Of a DNA stretch of 64,000 bases, positions 41,385 to 50,841 are shown one piece after another (position 1 is the stretch's first letter; each line of letters opens with the position of its first letter). Below the pieces are notes generated by a model. That model did no database searches, was not told where the DNA came from, and saw only the letters and a list, made by a program, of their open reading frames with translations. Both the position numbers and the translations under genes were made by a program. Source of the stretch: Thermobifida alba (lineage in GTDB: Bacteria > Actinomycetota > Actinomycetes > Streptosporangiales > Streptosporangiaceae); the NCBI RefSeq assembly GCF_023208015.1, contig NZ_CP051627.1:4694422-4758421 (forward strand). Reading direction: 5' to 3'.

Positions 41385-42701
41385 TCAGCTGTGCAGCGGC
41401 CTGCGGTAGGCGAGCCGGCGGAGCAGCACCTCGGCGGGTCCGCGCCGTCCGGCGCGCTCCTGCAGGAAGGCGAGGAGAACGGTGACGAGCCAGACGCCGG
41501 TGGCGTACAGGGCCATGGTGGCGCTGTGCAGGTGGGCGCCCAGGCCCAGTCCCCAGGCGGCCAGGACCGGGGCGCACAGCAGGGACTGGGCCAGGTAGCA
41601 GGACAGGGAGCGCCGGCCGGTGGCGGCCAGGGCGGTGACGACCGGACCGGCGGTCGAACGGCGGCTCAGCCGGTGCGCGAGGAGGCCGAACAGGGCCACG
41701 TAGCCGAGCCCGGTGGCCAGCCCGGTGGCCGAGGCGACGGAGACCAGCGCGTCGCCCATCAGCGGAGGCAGGTCCAGGAAGCCCAGGTGGTACAGGGCGT
41801 GCGGCAGACCGCCGAGCCAGCCCAGGGGGATGCCGACCAGGGCGGTGGCGCGCAGCAGGCGCAGGTGCTCGCCGGGCTCCTCCAGGACGCGGCGGCGGGC
41901 GGCCCAGAAGGCCAGCAGCACCGCGATCGGGATGGTGAGGGTCAGCAGTCCCTGGCCCACCACCAGGAAGAACCACGGAGCGATGCGCAGCAGGACCGAG
42001 GTCGGGTAGTCCTCCACGCCGTTGAGCGCGGACGAGGGCACCAGCAGTTCGACGGGGTCGTCCCCGGAGGAGGGCGGGGTCTGCGGGGCCACGAACCCGC
42101 CCAGCAGGGCCAGTGCCGTCACGGCCGCGAGCAGGCCGGTGAGGGCGGCGGCCCAGACGAGCAGGGTGCGGTCGGCGCGGCGCAGGAAGAGCCAGCCGAA
42201 GAGCAGGCCGACGAAGCCGTAGGCGCCGAGGACGTCGCCGAACCACAGCAGGGCGGCGTGGACCAGGCCGAAGGCCATCAGCCACAGGTTGCGGCGGCGC
42301 AGCAGGGCGCGCACGTCCTTCTCGGCGACGCCGGCGGCGCGCTGGCGGAGCCACAGCTGCACCATGCCGTAGCCGAACAGGAAGGCGAACATGGGATAGG
42401 TGCGGCCGTCCACCACGGTGATGAGGACGCCCTGCACGATCCGGTCGGCCGGGGAACCGTCCACCGGGTGGGCGACCAACTCGGAGGAGTCGGCGGCCCA
42501 CAGGTACCAGACGGAGTTGGCCAGCACGATCAGCAGCAGCATGAGGCCGCGCGCCAGGTCGGGAGCCAGCGCCCGCTCCCCGGAGCGGACCGGGGAGCGC
42601 AGCGGGGCCGAGGCGGGGGAGGGGCCCGGCGGGACGGGCTGGTGTGCGCCGGAGACCGGACCACTCGACGCCGGTCCTCCAGAAGGGTCGCGGCTGGCCA
42701 T
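41385..42701 (-). CDS. DUF418 (YeiB-like) membrane protein
   Basis: 438 residues with about ten hydrophobic segments. LAPDLARGLMLLLIVLANS is the acyltransferase-3-like start, GRTYPMFAFLFGYGMVQLW a family signature, and the C-terminal DUF418 has ATGRRSLSCYLAQSLLCAP. Ala/Pro-rich cytoplasmic N-terminus. Function in the family is unknown, possibly transport or modification of acylated metabolites. It is divergent from the GntR-TetR regulator, with two candidate operators between, so it is likely the regulator's target. Confidence 0.85.
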   Translation of the reverse strand: MASRDPSGGPASSGPVSGAHQPVPPGPSPASAPLRSPVRSGERALAPDLARGLMLLLIVLANSVWYLWAADSSELVAHPVDGSPADRIVQGVLITVVDGRTYPMFAFLFGYGMVQLWLRQRAAGVAEKDVRALLRRRNLWLMAFGLVHAALLWFGDVLGAYGFVGLLFGWLFLRRADRTLLVWAAALTGLLAAVTALALLGGFVAPQTPPSSGDDPVELLVPSSALNGVEDYPTSVLLRIAPWFFLVVGQGLLTLTIPIAVLLAFWAARRRVLEEPGEHLRLLRATALVGIPLGWLGGLPHALYHLGFLDLPPLMGDALVSVASATGLATGLGYVALFGLLAHRLSRRSTAGPVVTALAATGRRSLSCYLAQSLLCAPVLAAWGLGLGAHLHSATMALYATGVWLVTVLLAFLQERAGRRGPAEVLLRRLAYRRPLHS

Positions 42702-42809
42702 GACTCACCTTCTCTCGTCGTGCGGAGTCCGTCCCCGCTGTTCCACCCGTTTAGTGTATGAGATAAACGAAAATGGGAAAAATGGCTTTCAATCCAGAGG
42801 TGTCCGCCT

Positions 42810-42827
42810 CGGTGCACTAGTACACCG
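42810..42827. promoter_or_regulatory. Operator candidate 1 of the GntR-TetR regulator
   Basis: CGGTGCACTAGTACACCG, an 18-bp palindrome with one mismatch, in the divergent DUF418/regulator promoter region. Confidence 0.65.
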
Positions 42828-42913
42828 AAAGAGGGAAACTTTCGCGGAAAGCGACCGGAGGGGCAGGTGGCGCGGAGTGGCGACACGGTTCCACCGATCG
42901 CCGCCCCCATCGT

Positions 42914-42929
42914 GGTGCACTAGTGCACC
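42914..42929. promoter_or_regulatory. Operator candidate 2 of the GntR-TetR regulator
   Basis: GGTGCACTAGTGCACC, a perfect 16-bp palindrome with the same core as site 1, 32 bp before the regulator start. Centres of the two sites are about 103 bp apart. Confidence 0.7.
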
Positions 42930-42960
42930 GACGGCTTTCGGAAGCCCGGGAGGAACGCTC

Positions 42961-43941
42961 GTGAACGACCCCGCCGCCCGCCGGGAACCGCCCTACGCGC
43001 GGATCGCGGCCGACATCCGCGCGCGCATCGAGTCCGGTGAGCTCCGCCCCGGGGACCGCGTCCCCTCCACCCGCGAGATCACCCGGCGCTGGGGAGTCGC
43101 CATGGCCACGGCCACCCGGGCCCTCGCGGTCCTGCGCGACGAGGGGCTGATCCTCCCCCGGCGCGGCGTGGGCAGCGTGGTGCGGGAGACGGGCGACCCG
43201 CGGCGGAGGGGGAGCGGCCCACGTCCCCGCCGTCCCCGGCCCCGCGGCGCCGAGACGGGACTCAGCCCCGCGGCGATCGTGCGCGCCGCGATCGGCGTCG
43301 CCGACGCCGAGGGCATCGACGGGCTCTCCATGCGCCGGGTGGCCGCCCGGCTCGGCGTCACCACCATGGCCCTGTACCGGTACGTCTCCGCCAAGGACGA
43401 CCTCGTCCTGCTCATGGCCGACACGGTGTTCGCCGAGCACGCCCTGCCCGACCCGCCGGGGAACTGGCGCGACGGACTGGAACTGGCCGCCCGCAGCCAC
43501 TGGGCGATGTTCCGGCGCCACCCCTGGATGGCCCGGGTGGTCTCGCTGCCGCGCCCGCTGCTGACCGGGGGAGCCATCGCCCGGACCGAGTGGATGGTGC
43601 GGCTGCTCACCTCGCACGGCCACGATCCGTCGACCGCCCTCCACGCGGTGGTCTCCCTCACCGGCTACGTCCTCGGCATGGCCGGCCAGTTCTGCGCCGA
43701 GACGGAGGAGGGCGAGACCGGCCTCAGCGCGGCCGAGTGGTGGCGGGCCCAGGAGGAGCGCCTCGCGGAGTTCGAGGAGAGCGGGGACTACCCGGCCCTG
43801 TTCTCCGCCCCCGAGCCGCCCGACATCGACGCCGTCTTCGACTTCGGCCTGCGGCGCCTGCTCGACGGGCTGGAGGGCTTCCTGGGGCCGGGCGGTGCGG
43901 GCGCCCCGCGGCACGCCGCTGCGGACGACTCCCCTCGATAG
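42961..43941 (+). CDS. GntR-TetR hybrid transcription regulator
   Basis: 326 residues with two different DNA-binding domains in one chain. Residues ~8-75 are a GntR winged helix (YARIAADIRARIESGELRPG, PSTREITRRWGVAMATATRA). A basic linker (RRRGSGPRPRRPRPRG) follows. Residues ~100-150 are a TetR helix-turn-helix (IVRAAIGVADAEGIDGLSMR, RLGVTTMALYRYVSAKDDL), with a TetR_C ligand domain after it. I chose GTG 42961; the longer frame to 42400 runs through the divergent gene. It probably represses itself and the DUF418 gene. The stop TAG forms part of the gltX -10. Confidence 0.88.
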   Translation: MNDPAARREPPYARIAADIRARIESGELRPGDRVPSTREITRRWGVAMATATRALAVLRDEGLILPRRGVGSVVRETGDPRRRGSGPRPRRPRPRGAETGLSPAAIVRAAIGVADAEGIDGLSMRRVAARLGVTTMALYRYVSAKDDLVLLMADTVFAEHALPDPPGNWRDGLELAARSHWAMFRRHPWMARVVSLPRPLLTGGAIARTEWMVRLLTSHGHDPSTALHAVVSLTGYVLGMAGQFCAETEEGETGLSAAEWWRAQEERLAEFEESGDYPALFSAPEPPDIDAVFDFGLRRLLDGLEGFLGPGGAGAPRHAAADDSPR

Positions 43942-43944
43942 GCT
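43939..43944 (+). promoter_or_regulatory. Putative -10 for leaderless gltX transcript
   Basis: TAGGCT ends 6 nt before GTG 43951 and overlaps the stop codon of the preceding regulator. No Shine-Dalgarno between. Confidence 0.5.
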
Positions 43945-43950
43945 GAAGCC

Positions 43951-45384
43951 GTGACTGACAAGGCTATTCGCACCCGCTTCGCGCCCTCCCCGACGGGGAT
44001 GTTCCACGTCGGCGGCGCACGCTCGGCGCTGTTCAACTGGGCGCTCGCCCTGCAGCAGCCGGACGGCAGATTCGTCCTGCGGATCGAGGACACCGACGCC
44101 GCGCGCAACCGGCCCGAGTGGACCGAGGGCATCCTGCGCGCCCTGTCCGCCCTCGGCATCGACGAACGGGACCCGCACTTCGAGGGCCCCTACTTCCAGT
44201 CGGCCTACGCCGAGAAGCACCGGGAGGTCGCCGAGGCGCTGTACCGGAAGGGCCGCGCCTACTACTGCGACTGCACCCGCGAACAGGTCCAGGAGCGCCG
44301 CGGCAACCCCCACCTCGGCTACGACGGGTACTGCCGGGACCGCGGGCTGGAGCCGGGGCCGGGCCGGGCGCTGCGCTTCCGCGTCCCCGACGGCGGTGCC
44401 ACCGTGGTCGACGACAGGATCCGGGGGCGGGTCGAGTTCGAGCACAGCGCGATCGAGGACTTCGTGATCGCGCGCGCCGACGGCTCCCCGCTGTTCGTGC
44501 TGGCCAACGTGGTCGACGACGTCGAGATGAACATCACCCACGTCGTGCGCGGCGAGGAGCACCTGTCCAACACCCCCAAGCAGCAGCTGCTGTGGGAGGC
44601 GCTGGACCGCACCCCGCCGGTGTGGGCGCACCTGCCGGTGATCGTCAACGAGAAGCGGCAGAAGCTGTCCAAGCGCCGCGACAAGGTCGCGCTGGAGGAC
44701 TACCTCGCCGAGGGGTACCTGCCCGAGGCGATGGTCAACTACCTGATGCTGCTCGGCTGGGGGCCCGGCGAGGACCGCGAGATCATGCCGTTCGACCAGA
44801 TGGTCCCGCTGTTCCGGCTGGAGGACGTCAACAGCTCCAGCGCCTTCTTCGACGAGAAGAAGCTGCGCGCCTTCAACGGCGAGTACATCCGCGCGCTCGA
44901 CGCGACCGAGTTCATCGAGCGCTGCGCCCCGTGGCTGGGCTCGGAGAGCGCGCCGTGGCCGGCGGAGAACTTCGACGCCCAGGCGTTCGAGGCCGTCGCG
45001 CCGCTGGCGCAGAGCCGGGTGTCGGTGCTCAGCGAGATCGTCGAGTACGTCGACTTCCTCTTCCTGGACCGGCCGGTGGAGGACGAGAGGAGCTGGGCCA
45101 AGGCCATGAAGCCGGGGGTGGGCGAGGAGATGCTCACCGCGTCCCTGGAGCGCTTCGACGACCCGGACCTGGAGTGGCGGGCCGAGCCGCTCAAGGCGGC
45201 CCTGGAGGAGGTCGCCGCGGCGCAGGGGCTCAAACTCGGCAAGGCCCAGGCCCCGGTGCGGGTCGCGGTCACCGGGCGCACCGTCGGGCTGCCGCTGTTC
45301 GAGTCGCTGGAACTGCTCGGCCGGGGGCGGGTCCAGGAGCGGCTGCGCACCGCTCTGGCCAAGCTCCGGAGCGCCGGGGAGTGA
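43951..45384 (+). CDS. gltX: Glutamyl-tRNA synthetase
   Basis: 477 residues, class I aminoacyl-tRNA synthetase. HIGH-type motif in [25 protein letters not shown]-type motif in [18 protein letters not shown]. The C-terminal anticodon-binding domain (~330-477) is all-helical. Since gatCAB is present in the window, the enzyme may be non-discriminating and charge tRNA(Gln) with Glu. tRNA-Gln and tRNA-Glu genes follow within 540 bp. Confidence 0.97.
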   Translation: MTDKAIRTRFAPSPTGMFHVGGARSALFNWALALQQPDGRFVLRIEDTDAARNRPEWTEGILRALSALGIDERDPHFEGPYFQSAYAEKHREVAEALYRKGRAYYCDCTREQVQERRGNPHLGYDGYCRDRGLEPGPGRALRFRVPDGGATVVDDRIRGRVEFEHSAIEDFVIARADGSPLFVLANVVDDVEMNITHVVRGEEHLSNTPKQQLLWEALDRTPPVWAHLPVIVNEKRQKLSKRRDKVALEDYLAEGYLPEAMVNYLMLLGWGPGEDREIMPFDQMVPLFRLEDVNSSSAFFDEKKLRAFNGEYIRALDATEFIERCAPWLGSESAPWPAENFDAQAFEAVAPLAQSRVSVLSEIVEYVDFLFLDRPVEDERSWAKAMKPGVGEEMLTASLERFDDPDLEWRAEPLKAALEEVAAAQGLKLGKAQAPVRVAVTGRTVGLPLFESLELLGRGRVQERLRTALAKLRSAGE

Positions 45385-45515
45385 GGCCGGGTGGGGCGGT
45401 CCGGCGCCGTCCCACCCCGCCCGGACGGCCGTCCGTTCGCGAGCACGCCAGATGTCCGCTAAAGTTATGGCTGCGCCAAGGGGAACGGCCCGAGCGGCCG
45501 GTCTCCGATGAGCAC

Positions 45516-45587
45516 TGGGGTATGGTGTAATTGGCAGCACGACTGATTCTGGTTCAGTTAGTCTAGGTTCGAGTCCTGGTACCCCAG
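45516..45587 (+). tRNA. tRNA-Gln (anticodon CTG)
   Basis: 72 nt. Acceptor TGGGGTA pairs with TACCCCA; anticodon stem ACTGA/TCAGT with loop TTCTGGT gives CTG; T arm with TTCGAGT. Discriminator G. CCA is not encoded. Confidence 0.95.
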
Positions 45588-45648
45588 CGGTGGTCCTCCT
45601 CGGAAGCCATCCGTGCTGAACCTCCACCACGACTTCGAGTCGTCCACG

Positions 45649-45721
45649 GCCCCCGTCGTCTAGCGGCCTAGGACGCCGCCCTCTCAAGGCGGTAACGCCG
45701 GTTCAAATCCGGTCGGGGGTA
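45649..45721 (+). tRNA. tRNA-Glu (anticodon CTC), copy 1
   Basis: 73 nt. Acceptor GCCCCCG with CGGGGGT, anticodon stem CCGCC/GGCGG with loop CTCTCAA giving CTC, T arm GCCGG-TTCAAAT-CCGGT. Discriminator A, CCA not encoded. Confidence 0.95.
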
Positions 45722-45733
45722 CTTCGCAGAGAG

Positions 45734-45760
45734 AACTCTCACCCGTGTGGGAGTTTTTTT
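45734..45760 (+). terminator. Intrinsic terminator after tRNA-Glu copy 1
   Basis: 9-bp stem with one G-U pair (45734-45742 with 45747-45755) and 4-nt loop, running into a T tract. Confidence 0.85.
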
Positions 45761-45842
45761 CTGGGACCGGGACGATCTCCGGTCCCGAGGACAGGGACAT
45801 CACTCCTGACGGTTCCGGCAGGGTGATGCCCGGACGTCTCAG

Positions 45843-45915
45843 GCCCCCGTCGTCTAGCGGCCTAGGACGCCGCCCTCTCAAGGCGGTAACGCCGGTTCAA
45901 ATCCGGTCGGGGGTA
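45843..45915 (+). tRNA. tRNA-Glu (anticodon CTC), copy 2
   Basis: Identical to copy 1 over all 73 nt, and so a recent duplication or gene conversion. Unlike copy 1 the next three bases are CCA, so the 3' end may be encoded. Confidence 0.95.
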
Positions 45916-45922
45916 CCATATG

Positions 45923-45950
45923 ACGCTCCGTCTCGATCGAGACGGAGCGT
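45923..45950 (+). terminator. 28-bp palindrome after tRNA-Glu copy 2
   Basis: Perfect 14-bp arms, no loop, followed by TCTGCTTTT. Probable terminator of the tRNA. Confidence 0.75.
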
Positions 45951-46121
45951 TCTGCTTTTCCGGAGCGGTCCCGGCGCTTCCCCGCCCCTCCGGAGGTGCC
46001 CGCCGGACCGGGGCCGTCCGCGCCCCGCCCCACGCGGGACCTCCCCGCGGCCGGGGTGTGCCCGTGCGCCGGACGGGCAGGCGGCCACCGAGGTCGGTCC
46101 ACGACACGGAAGAGGCACGGC

Positions 46122-47243
46122 ATGGACGGACGAGGGCTGGTCGCGGCCGCGGCCGCGCTGCTGCTGGCGGCGGGCTGCGCGGGCGGCCCCGGACGGGACG
46201 GCGACCCCGCGCCCCCGGCCCCGGCGGCCACCCCGGGGGAGACGTCTGCGCAGGGGAGCGCGCGGCTCGGGGAGGCGGCCGTCGTCGCCACCGGGCTGCG
46301 GGTGCCCTGGGCGATCGCGTTCCTGCCCGATGGTGCGGCCCTGGTGTCGGAGCGGGACTCCGGGCGCGTCCTGCGGATCGGACCCGACGGCGCCGTGAGC
46401 GGGGTCGGGACCGTCGAGGGGGTGGCGCCCGGAGGGGAGGGCGGCCTGCTGGGCCTCGCGGTCCCGCCGGACTTCGCCGAGAACCCGCTGGTCTACGCCT
46501 ACCTCACCACCGAGGACGACAACCGGATCGTCCGGATGCCCTACGACCCCGACCGCGGGCTCGGTGCGGCCGAGGTGGTCGTGGCCGGCATCCCCAGGGC
46601 CGGCCGCCACAACGGCGGACGGATCGCGTTCGGCCCCGACGGGACGCTGTACGCGGGGACCGGGGACGCGGGCCGCGAGGAGCTCGCCCAGGACACCGAC
46701 TCCCTGGCGGGCAAGATCCTGCGGATGACGCCCGACGGCGAACCGGTCGCGGACGCCCCCTTCGGCAACCTCGTGCACAGTTACGGGCACCGCAACGTGC
46801 AGGGGCTGGCCTGGGACGCGGACGGCGTCCTGTACGCCACCGAGTTCGGCCAGAACACCTTCGACGAGGTCAACGTGGTCGAGGCCGGCGGCAACCACGG
46901 CTGGCCGGAGGTCGAGGGAGCGGGCGGCGCGCCGGAGTACGTCGACCCGGTCGTCACCTGGAGCACCGACGAGGCGTCCCCCAGCGGGGCGGCGGTCGCG
47001 GGCGGCGCGCTGTGGGTCGCGGCGCTGCGGGGGGAGCGCCTGTGGCGGGTCCCGCTGACCGGCGACGCCGCCGACCCGGTCCGCTCGCCCGAGGCCCTCC
47101 TCGTCGGCGACCACGGTCGGCTGCGCGCGGTGGAGACCGAGCCGGGAGGGCGGGCGATCTGGGTCACCACCAGCAACCACGACGGCCGGGGAGATCCGGG
47201 CGCCGACGACGACGTGCTGCTGCGCATCCCCCTCCGCGGATGA
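46122..47243 (+). CDS. PQQ-dependent glucose/sorbosone dehydrogenase-like lipoprotein
   Basis: 373 residues. Lipoprotein signal VAAAAALLLAAGCAGG with the lipid Cys at ~19. Then a six-blade beta-propeller of the GSDH family: LRVPWAIAFLPDGAALVSER, GEGGLLGLAVPPDF, RHNGGRIAFGPDGTLYAGTG with the catalytic-type His, YGHRNVQGLAWDADG, GGNHGWPEVEG. ATG 46122 follows GGAAGAGG. Substrate unknown; many family members oxidise sugars in the periplasm-like space. Confidence 0.88.
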   Translation: MDGRGLVAAAAALLLAAGCAGGPGRDGDPAPPAPAATPGETSAQGSARLGEAAVVATGLRVPWAIAFLPDGAALVSERDSGRVLRIGPDGAVSGVGTVEGVAPGGEGGLLGLAVPPDFAENPLVYAYLTTEDDNRIVRMPYDPDRGLGAAEVVVAGIPRAGRHNGGRIAFGPDGTLYAGTGDAGREELAQDTDSLAGKILRMTPDGEPVADAPFGNLVHSYGHRNVQGLAWDADGVLYATEFGQNTFDEVNVVEAGGNHGWPEVEGAGGAPEYVDPVVTWSTDEASPSGAAVAGGALWVAALRGERLWRVPLTGDAADPVRSPEALLVGDHGRLRAVETEPGGRAIWVTTSNHDGRGDPGADDDVLLRIPLRG

Positions 47244-47276
47244 CCGCGGGAGGGGACGGAGCGGGTACCGTCGGGG

Positions 47277-47999
47277 TCAGACGCTGCGTAGGGCCTCGCT
47301 GATCCGCTCGGCGGCGGCCAGCACCGCGGAGGCGTGCAGGCGGCCGGGGGAGCGGGTCAGCCGCTCCAGCGGCCCGGAGACGGAGACCGCGGCGATGATG
47401 CGTCCGCCCGGGGCGGTGACGGGCGCCGAGACCGAGGCCACCCCCGGTTCGCGTTCCCCCACGCTCTGCGCCCAGCGGCGGCGGCGCACCTGGGACAGGG
47501 TCGCCGCGGTGAAGTGCGCGCCGCGCAGGGCGCGGCGGATCCGCTCGGAGTCCTCCCAGGCCAGCAGGACCTGGGCAGCCGACCCCGCGTTCATGGGCAG
47601 TTCGCTGCCGACCGGGACGGTGTCGCGCAGGCCGCTGGCGCGTTCGGCCGCCGCCACGCACACCCGGACGTCGCCCTGGCGGCGGTACAGTTGTGCGCTC
47701 TCCCCGGTGAGGTCGCGCAGTTGGGCGAGCACCGGGGTGGCGATGGCCAGCAGGCGGTCCTCGCCGGTGGCGATGGACAACTCGTTGAGCCGGGGGCCGA
47801 GGACGAAACGCCCCTGGCTGTCGCGGGTGACCATGCGGTGCCGCTCCAGCGCGACCGCCAGCCGGTGCGCGGTGGGCCGCGCCAGGCCCGTGATCCGCAC
47901 CAGCTGCGCCAGCGAGGCGGGGCCGGACTCCAGGGCGTCGAGGACCGACATCGTCTTGTCCAACACACCTACGCCACTGGATGGGCTAGAGTTGTCCAT
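47277..47999 (-). CDS. IclR-family regulator (NdgR/LtbR type)
   Basis: 240 residues. Winged helix with LAQLVRITGLARPTAHRLAV (~30-50) and the IclR ligand domain (LAIATPVLAQLRDLTGESAQ, PVGSELPMNAGSAAQVLLAW). Divergent from leuC, the position of the regulator called NdgR in Streptomyces and LtbR in Corynebacterium, which controls leucine and related genes. ATG 47999; a longer frame to 48164 crosses the promoter. Likely targets are leuCD and perhaps ilvB and leuB through their shared repeat. Confidence 0.88.
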   Translation of the reverse strand: MDNSSPSSGVGVLDKTMSVLDALESGPASLAQLVRITGLARPTAHRLAVALERHRMVTRDSQGRFVLGPRLNELSIATGEDRLLAIATPVLAQLRDLTGESAQLYRRQGDVRVCVAAAERASGLRDTVPVGSELPMNAGSAAQVLLAWEDSERIRRALRGAHFTAATLSQVRRRRWAQSVGEREPGVASVSAPVTAPGGRIIAAVSVSGPLERLTRSPGRLHASAVLAAAERISEALRSV

Positions 48000-48021
48000 G
48001 GCTTGATATTGCCGTCTCGCT

Positions 48022-48036
48022 ATTTGGAATGCAAAT
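48022..48036. promoter_or_regulatory. Inverted repeat between iclR and leuC
   Basis: ATTTG-GAATG-CAAAT, perfect 5-bp arms, in the 154-bp divergent region. Candidate IclR site. It does not match the TCTCA-N5-TGAGA pattern of the ilvB and leuB promoters well. Confidence 0.4.
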
Positions 48037-48153
48037 CCGCCAGCCCGTACGTGCGGACAGCGCGGGGAGGATTTCCGCGCCGGTCGCCGAGGGGACCGGC
48101 GTACGGCGGCGAGAACCCCACGACAACCGTCGAGACGCGAGGAGGCGTCGCAC

Positions 48154-49551
48154 ATGGCCCGCACGATGGCCGAAAAGGTCTGGGAGGAGCACGTCGTCAG
48201 GCGCGCCGAGGGTGAGCCCGACCTGCTCTACATCGACCTGCACCTGGTGCACGAGGTGACCAGCCCCCAGGCGTTCGAGGGACTCCGCCTGGCCAACCGG
48301 ACGCTGCGCCGCCCGGACCTCACCATCGCCACCGAGGACCACAACGTCCCCACCGAGAACATCTTCCTGCCGATCGCCGACCCGGTGTCGCGCACCCAGG
48401 TCGAGACCCTGCGCAAGAACGCCTCCGACTTCGGTGTGCGCCTGCACCAGATGGGCGACATCGACCAGGGCATCGTGCACGTCATCGGCCCCCAGCTGGG
48501 CCTCACCCAGCCGGGCATGACCATCGTCTGCGGCGACAGCCACACCAGCACGCACGGCGCGTTCGGCGCGCTGGCCTTCGGTATCGGCACCAGCCAGGTC
48601 GAGCACGTCATGGCCACCCAGACCCTGCCGATGACGCCGTTCAAGACCATGGCCGTCAACGTCTCCGGCAGCCTCAAGCCGGGCGTGACCGCCAAGGACA
48701 TCATCCTCGCGGTGATCGCCAAGATCGGCACCGGCGGCGGCCAGGGCTACGTGATCGAGTACCGGGGCGAGGCCATCCGGGCGCTGTCCATGGAAGCCCG
48801 CATGACCATCTGCAACATGTCGATCGAGGCGGGCGCCCGCGCCGGCATGATCGCTCCCGACCAGACCACCTTCGACTACATCAAGGGCCGCCCGCACGCC
48901 CCCCAGGGCGAGCTGTGGGACCAGGCGGTCGAGTACTGGAAGAGCCTGGTCACCGACGAGGACGCGGTCTTCGACAAGGAGGTCCACCTCAACGCCGACG
49001 AGCTCAGCCCGTTCGTCACCTGGGGCACCAACCCCGGCCAGGGCGTCCCGCTGGACTCCGCGGTGCCCGACCCGGCCTCCTTCACCGACCCCACCGAACG
49101 CGCCGCCGCCGAGAAGGCGCTGGCCTACATGGACCTGAAGCCCGGCACCCCGATGCGCGAGATCAGGGTCGACACCGTCTTCGTCGGCTCCTGCACCAAC
49201 GGGCGGATCGAGGACCTGCGCGCCGCCGCCGAGGTCATCAGGGGCCGCAAGGTGGCCGACAACGTGCGCATGCTGGTCGTCCCCGGCTCCCAACGGGTCA
49301 AGGAGCAGGCCGCGGCCGAGGGCCTGGACGAGGTCTTCAAGTCCGCCGGGGCCGAGTGGCGCGAGGCGGGCTGCTCGATGTGCCTGGGCATGAACCCCGA
49401 CACGCTCAAACCGGGGGAGCGCAGCGCCTCCACCTCCAACCGCAACTTCGAGGGCCGGCAGGGCAAGGGCGGCCGCACCCACCTGGTGTCGCCGCTGGTC
49501 GCCGCCGCCACCGCGGTGCGCGGCACGCTCTCCTCGCCCGCCGACCTGTAG
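48154..49551 (+). CDS. leuC: 3-isopropylmalate dehydratase large subunit
   Basis: 465 residues, aconitase family. Isomerises 2- to 3-isopropylmalate with a 4Fe-4S cluster. Cluster Cys in [16 protein letters not shown] (~350) and [10 protein letters not shown] (~409 and ~412). [18 protein letters not shown] and [20 protein letters not shown] are typical. GAGGAGG ribosome site. leuD follows after 30 nt. Confidence 0.98.
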   Translation: MARTMAEKVWEEHVVRRAEGEPDLLYIDLHLVHEVTSPQAFEGLRLANRTLRRPDLTIATEDHNVPTENIFLPIADPVSRTQVETLRKNASDFGVRLHQMGDIDQGIVHVIGPQLGLTQPGMTIVCGDSHTSTHGAFGALAFGIGTSQVEHVMATQTLPMTPFKTMAVNVSGSLKPGVTAKDIILAVIAKIGTGGGQGYVIEYRGEAIRALSMEARMTICNMSIEAGARAGMIAPDQTTFDYIKGRPHAPQGELWDQAVEYWKSLVTDEDAVFDKEVHLNADELSPFVTWGTNPGQGVPLDSAVPDPASFTDPTERAAAEKALAYMDLKPGTPMREIRVDTVFVGSCTNGRIEDLRAAAEVIRGRKVADNVRMLVVPGSQRVKEQAAAEGLDEVFKSAGAEWREAGCSMCLGMNPDTLKPGERSASTSNRNFEGRQGKGGRTHLVSPLVAAATAVRGTLSSPADL

Positions 49552-49581
49552 CCCGCCCGCGACTTCCGAGGACACGTCATC

Positions 49582-50169
49582 ATGGAGAAGTTCACCGTCC
49601 ACACCGGCCGCGCCGTGCCGCTGCGCTACAGCAACGTGGACACTGACCAGATCATCCCCGCCGTCTACCTCAAGCGGGTCAGCCGCACCGGGTTCGAGGA
49701 CGGCCTGTTCGCCGCCTGGCGTGCCGACCCCGAGTTCGTGCTGAACAAGCCGGAGTACAAGGACGGCACCGTGCTGATCGCCGGACCCGACTTCGGCACC
49801 GGCTCCTCCCGGGAGCACGCCGTGTGGGCGCTGCAGAACTACGGCTTCAAGGCGGTGCTGTCCTCCCGCTTCGCCGACATCTTCCGCGGCAACTCCCTCA
49901 AGGGAGGACTGCTGACCGTCGTGCTGCCGCAGCCGGTCATCGAGCAGCTGTGGGAGATGGTCGAGGCCGACCCCGCCACCGAGGTCACGGTCGACCTGGT
50001 GGAGCGCCAGGTGCGCGCCGGGGACCTGGTCGAGCCGTTCGAACTGGACGACTACACCCGGTGGCGCCTCATGGAGGGGCTCGACGACATCGACCTGACG
50101 CTGCGCCACACCGACGCCATCGCCGAGTACGAGAAGCGCCGCAAGCCGTGGCTCCCGGTCACCCAGTAG
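49582..50169 (+). CDS. leuD: 3-isopropylmalate dehydratase small subunit
   Basis: 195 residues, swivel domain that completes the LeuC active site. [37 protein letters not shown] and [20 protein letters not shown] are diagnostic. Its 3' end overlaps the probable start of a small unknown gene. Confidence 0.97.
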   Translation: MEKFTVHTGRAVPLRYSNVDTDQIIPAVYLKRVSRTGFEDGLFAAWRADPEFVLNKPEYKDGTVLIAGPDFGTGSSREHAVWALQNYGFKAVLSSRFADIFRGNSLKGGLLTVVLPQPVIEQLWEMVEADPATEVTVDLVERQVRAGDLVEPFELDDYTRWRLMEGLDDIDLTLRHTDAIAEYEKRRKPWLPVTQ

Positions 50170-50417
50170 AGCCGTCCGAAGCTGACGAGGACCCGGAATT
50201 CGCGGCGGAGCGGGAATTTTACCGAGATTTGGCACAGCGGCTCAAAGAGGCTCACCGCCAGGCCAACGCTCTTCCGGAATCTGTCCGAATTCCGGTGATT
50301 CGTAAGCTTTTGATGGTGACGGAACGGGCCAAAAGGGACCCGGTTCAGGCGTCGGAACGCCTCGACCGCATGCTGGTCGAGCTGGCCACGACGGCGAAAG
50401 AAGCCCCGACACGCTGA
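50148..50417 (+). CDS. Small acidic-helical protein of unknown function
   Basis: 89 residues from GTG 50148, overlapping the end of leuD by 22 nt in another frame. The body looks real: [20 protein letters not shown], then [20 protein letters not shown] and [15 protein letters not shown], a charged helical hairpin or coiled coil. AT-richer codons in the middle (GAATTT, GATTTG). No better start downstream except a TTG at about 50228. Sits between leuD and hup; role unknown. Confidence 0.6.
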   Translation: MAPGHPVEPSEADEDPEFAAEREFYRDLAQRLKEAHRQANALPESVRIPVIRKLLMVTERAKRDPVQASERLDRMLVELATTAKEAPTR

Positions 50418-50494
50418 TCTGACAGGCGTTTGTGTTTGTGTCCGGCCCCCGGTTTCCCCTAGTTTCAAGCGAGCAAGGGGGAACCGGAGGAACC

Positions 50495-50773
50495 ATGAAC
50501 AAGCGTGATCTGATCGACGCGATTTCGGGGCGGCTGGGGGACAAGAAGACCGCCACCGAAGCCGTCAACGCCGTGCTGGAAACGATCCAGCAGACCGTCG
50601 CCAAGGGTGACAAGGTGGCCATCACGGGGTTCGGGGTCTTTGAGAAGGCCGAACGAGCGGCCCGCACCGCCCGCAACCCCTCCACCGGGGCCACCATCAA
50701 CGTCCCCGCGAGCTTCGTTCCGAAGTTCCGTCCCGGCGCTGATTTCAAGGCCTTGGTGAACGGCGAGAAGTAA
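50495..50773 (+). CDS. hup: HU-family DNA-binding protein
   Basis: 92 residues. MNKRDLIDAISGRLGDKKTA and GDKVAITGFGVFEKAERAAR, then ARNPSTGATINVPASFVPKF, are the HU fold with the DNA-clasping beta arms. Lacks the Lys-rich tail of the long actinobacterial HU, so it is the short HupA-like form. Strong GGAGG ribosome site. Nucleoid architecture. Confidence 0.97.
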   Translation: MNKRDLIDAISGRLGDKKTATEAVNAVLETIQQTVAKGDKVAITGFGVFEKAERAARTARNPSTGATINVPASFVPKFRPGADFKALVNGEK

Positions 50774-50788
50774 CGACGTTCGACCGTA

Positions 50789-50826
50789 CCGCTGCCCGGG
50801 GTCCGCCACAGGACCCCGGGCAGCGG
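50789..50826. terminator. Hairpin between hup and cofC
   Basis: Perfect 16-bp stem (50789-50804 with 50811-50826), 6-nt loop, between convergent genes. Confidence 0.75.
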
Positions 50827-50841
50827 CTGTTGTGGGCCTCC

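Noticed and set aside
45516-45915. tRNA cluster as an integration (att) site
   Set aside because: No integrase, no direct repeat of a tRNA 3' end outside the tRNA-Glu duplication, and flanking genes are ordinary.
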